Shown here piece by piece: positions 5,818-7,477 of a stretch of 7,477 bases of DNA. Every line of letters starts with the position of its first letter. Position 1 is the first letter of the stretch. The notes beneath the pieces are model-generated. The model was given only the letters and a program-made list of their open reading frames with translations, was not told the DNA's origin and searched no databases. Source of the stretch: Flavobacteriaceae bacterium (GTDB lineage: Bacteria > Bacteroidota > Bacteroidia > Flavobacteriales > Flavobacteriaceae); the NCBI GenBank assembly GCA_947458575.1, contig CANHBE010000124.1, positions 1-7,477 of the forward strand, given 5' to 3'. A program made the translations under genes and the position numbers.

Positions 5818-6573
5818 TTAACCAATCCAGTTTTTAAAATCCGCCACTTTTTCTCGACTGACGATGACCTCATCCTCTTTATAAGTGGGTAAAATCACTT
5901 TCAATCTTGAATTGCTGTGGAGTTGAATTTCCTTAATTCCTTTCATCGGAATGATGAATTTTCGGCTGACTCTGAAGAAATCTTGCGGGTCGAGTTCTGC
6001 TTCCAATTGTTCTAAAGTGGCATCGAAAAGATAATTTCGATTATCGAAAGTATGAATATAGGTTCCTTTATTTTCACTGAAAAAGCATTCAATCTCATCG
6101 ATGTTTATCATTTTGAGTTGTTGACCAATTTTGATTGTAAATCTTTTTTTGAAAGTACGATCGATTGGATTGACCAGCATTTTTTTGATTGTTTCAAAAT
6201 CTAAAGACAAATTGGGTGCGTTGTTGTTTCGAGTTTTAAATTTATTGACCGCTGATTCTAGTTCTTCTTCATCGATTGGTTTTAGCAAATAATCAATGCT
6301 ATTGAGTTTGAAAGCTCGCAAGGCATATTCGTCATAAGCGGTTGTAAAAATAACAGCGCTATTGATATTGATGTTTTCAAAGATTTCAAAAGACAAGCCA
6401 TCCGATAGTTGAATGTCAAGGAAAATAAGATCCGGATGCTGATTATTCTGAAACCAAAGTATAGATTCTTCAACTGAATGCAGCAGCGTAGTGATCTGCA
6501 ACCCTAACTTTTCAACTTTTCGTTGCAAGAGTCGAGCAGCGGGTTTTTCGTCTTCAATAATAACTATGTTCAT
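5818..6573 (-). CDS. LytTR-family response regulator
   Basis: This is a two-component DNA-binding regulator of the LytR/AlgR type (251 residues, normal length). The receiver domain spans about 1-120, with the acidic pair E7/D8, phosphoacceptor D53 (LIFLDIQLSDG), T77 in IFTTAYDEYA and K98 in LLKPID. The LytTR DNA-binding domain spans about 143-250; it is recognisable by F164-SENKGTYI, the FDATLEQLE segment and DFFRVSRKFIIPMKGI (198-213). All phosphorylation residues are present, so it should be controlled by a histidine kinase. It is the last gene of the minus-strand run, 48 bases after a 2TM protein gene, and I see no clear TAnnTTTG box in that gap. 2TM proteins and LytS-like kinases commonly accompany LytTR regulators in flavobacteria (family knowledge); the kinase would be upstream, outside the window. 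The regulated genes are unknown. Confidence 0.93.
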   Translation of the reverse strand: MNIVIIEDEKPAARLLQRKVEKLGLQITTLLHSVEESILWFQNNQHPDLIFLDIQLSDGLSFEIFENININSAVIFTTAYDEYALRAFKLNSIDYLLKPIDEEELESAVNKFKTRNNNAPNLSLDFETIKKMLVNPIDRTFKKRFTIKIGQQLKMINIDEIECFFSENKGTYIHTFDNRNYLFDATLEQLEAELDPQDFFRVSRKFIIPMKGIKEIQLHSNSRLKVILPTYKEDEVIVSREKVADFKNWIG

Positions 6574-6621
6574 AACAGTTTTTTTTGTAAATAGGTTATG
6601 CTTTGCAAAAAAGTCGCGCGT

Positions 6622-6930
6622 TTATTTCCATTGGTTTGATTTCTCTTTTTCCATCAATTCTTTGATTTTTCGCTCTTCCCAGTCTTTTCCCAGGATCATC
6701 GATGGCAAGAAAACGGAAAGAGCATGTGCAAGCAATCCAATTCCCCAAAAGAAAAAAGTGGAAAAAGTTTGCCACTTAAAGAAATCTTCCTCAGGTTCCA
6801 ATTGTTGGTAATTGGCAATGATTATCATGCTATTAATGACAACAAAAACCACCAAATGTGTGTAAAACCCTTTTACTTTTTTCACTCTTTTGAGTGCCTC
6901 TTGGTATCTGATTTCATCGAGGTTTTCCAT
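6622..6930 (-). CDS. 2TM domain-containing membrane protein (copy 1, nearest the regulator)
   Basis: This small protein of 102 residues contains essentially one 2TM domain. A basic N-terminal helix ends in KKVKGFYTHLVVF (17-29), followed by membrane helix 1 (about 23-40), an acidic linker QLEPEEDF (43-50), membrane helix 2 (about 55-76) containing WGIGLLAHA (62-70), and a charged tail GKDWEERKIKELMEKE (81-96). Both ends are charged and probably cytoplasmic. The family is uncharacterised but is also found fused to LytS-like histidine kinases, which suggests a membrane signalling role (inference). The ATG begins 2 bases after the stop of copy 2 (TAA-AT-ATG), implying coupled translation, and the regulator gene follows 48 bases later. 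The WGxGLxxHA and GKDWEExKI motifs are shared with both neighbouring copies. Confidence 0.85.
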   Translation of the reverse strand: MENLDEIRYQEALKRVKKVKGFYTHLVVFVVINSMIIIANYQQLEPEEDFFKWQTFSTFFFWGIGLLAHALSVFLPSMILGKDWEERKIKELMEKEKSNQWK

Positions 6931-6932
6931 AT

Positions 6933-7235
6933 TTAGCTATATTTTTTTTTGTTTTTTTCTTCGTCCATGAACTGTTTGATTTTGCGTTCTTCCCAATCTT
7001 TACCCAGAAAAGGAAACCAATTGAAAACACGAACCGCATGAAAAAAGAGACCTAATCCCCATCCGAACATTGTCCAAAGAAACCATAAATATTCTGGTGA
7101 ATACTTCAAATTAATATAAATCAGGAGAGTTAGGACTAATATGTATGAAGTCAAATGTCCGTAAAAGCCTTTGATTTCTTTGACTTGCTTCTTTGCTTTT
7201 TGATATCTTTCATAATCTGTCATTGGTTGTTCCAT
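6933..7235 (-). CDS. 2TM domain-containing membrane protein (copy 2)
   Basis: This second tandem paralogue has EIKGFYGHLTSYILVL (24-39 counted from the upstream ATG), two membrane helices with a short linker, WGLGLFFHA (63-71) and the tail LGKDWEERKIKQFMDEEK. The frame is also open to an ATG at 7247, which would overlap copy 3 by 10 bases and give 104 residues. I prefer the ATG at 7235 (100 residues). It leaves the same 2-base spacing after the upstream stop (TAG-CG-ATG) as the junction of copies 2 and 1, and it aligns the N-terminus (MEQ...) with MEN... of copy 1. It is most similar to copy 1 in the GKDWEERKIK tail and to copy 3 in the first helix (KGFYG-L-SY). Its function is unknown; it is presumably part of the same signalling operon. 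Confidence 0.85.
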   Translation of the reverse strand: MEQPMTDYERYQKAKKQVKEIKGFYGHLTSYILVLTLLIYINLKYSPEYLWFLWTMFGWGLGLFFHAVRVFNWFPFLGKDWEERKIKQFMDEEKNKKKYS

Positions 7236-7237
7236 CG

Positions 7238-7477
7238 CTAATTCCATTTTGCATTTGACTTGTTTTCTTTGTTCAAAATTTGTTGAATTTTATTGTCCTC
7301 CCATGATTTTCCGTAGCCGAATGTGTCAAAGGCATGAAAGCATACGCCCAAGCCCCAGCCCATCATTGGGAACCAAAACCATTGGAAGCCTCCCGTGCTG
7401 AGATTGATAAAAATGAGCAACGGGATTACGCAGCAGTAAGAAATTAGATTGCCATAAAAACCTTTTAGCTTCTCTAC
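7238..7477 (-). CDS. 2TM domain-containing membrane protein (copy 3, N-terminus beyond the right edge)
   Basis: The reading frame stays open from the stop at 7238-7240 to the window edge, giving 79 visible residues and no start codon. The visible part begins VEKLKGFYGNLISY and matches the family from just before helix 1. It continues through helix 1, the linker STGGFQWF, helix 2 with WGLGVCFHAF (41-50), and the tail GKSWEDNKIQQIL (56-68). A TTG at 7418-7420 could be mistaken for a start, but the upstream residues align with copies 1 and 2, so the gene is simply cut by the edge. About 15-20 N-terminal residues are probably missing. It is the most upstream of the three tandem copies seen. Its Trp-Asp-Asn tail (WEDNKI rather than WEERKI) makes it the most divergent at the C-terminus. 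Confidence 0.85.
   Translation of the reverse strand, partial: VEKLKGFYGNLISYCCVIPLLIFINLSTGGFQWFWFPMMGWGLGVCFHAFDTFGYGKSWEDNKIQQILNKENKSNAKWN

Noticed and set aside
6491..6936. Plus-strand frames of 106 and 70 codons opposite the regulator start and 2TM copy 1, plus a 63-codon minus frame at 6282-6473
   Set aside because: All overlap confidently identified genes in other frames, and none has a motif or its own promoter.
7238..7420. A 60-residue protein starting at TTG 7420
   Set aside because: The frame is open to the window edge, and the 19 upstream residues align with the other 2TM copies, so the TTG is an internal leucine codon.

Overview
The window looks like chromosomal DNA from a member of the Flavobacteriaceae, most likely Flavobacterium or a close relative. 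The evidence is AT-rich DNA, TAnnTTTG-type Bacteroidetes promoter boxes, gene starts without clear Shine-Dalgarno sequences, a run of short '2TM' proteins typical of flavobacteria, and an intergenic structured element that resembles one repeated through Flavobacterium genomes (probably the Rfam Flavo-1 RNA). The assignment is an inference from these signs, not from a database match.

Layout. (1) Positions 1-1579, minus strand: pseB followed 5 bases later by pseC, which runs off the left edge. These are the first two enzymes of the pseudaminic acid (nonulosonic sugar) pathway, so the left edge is probably the start of a surface-glycan locus. (2) Positions 1580-1689: a 110-base divergent promoter region with one TATATTTG box facing each way. 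(3) Positions 1690-3689, plus strand: a two-gene tRNA maturation operon. A TsaC/YrdC-family threonylcarbamoyl-AMP synthase is coupled through a TAATG overlap to a CCA-adding enzyme with a C-terminal HD domain. (4) Positions 3690-3887: a 198-base gap holding a structured element whose tip is a perfect 25-bp inverted repeat. (5) Positions 3888-5724, plus strand: ctaA (heme A synthase of the COX15 type), then a CDP-alcohol phosphatidyltransferase of unknown substrate. (6) Positions 5818-7477, minus strand: three tandem 2TM-domain membrane proteins (the most upstream cut by the right edge), followed by a LytTR response regulator. The minus-strand operon converges on the CDP-alcohol gene across a 93-base AT-rich gap.

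How the genes relate. PseB and PseC act consecutively on UDP-GlcNAc. TsaC and the nucleotidyltransferase both act on tRNA (t6A37 and the 3' CCA end). CtaA supplies heme A to terminal oxidases. The 2TM proteins and the LytTR regulator probably form a membrane-linked signalling operon, and its histidine kinase is likely just beyond the right edge. Most of the window is ordinary, well-known gene content. The two places that reward a second look are the structured repeat at 3742-3850 and the 2TM gene triplet.
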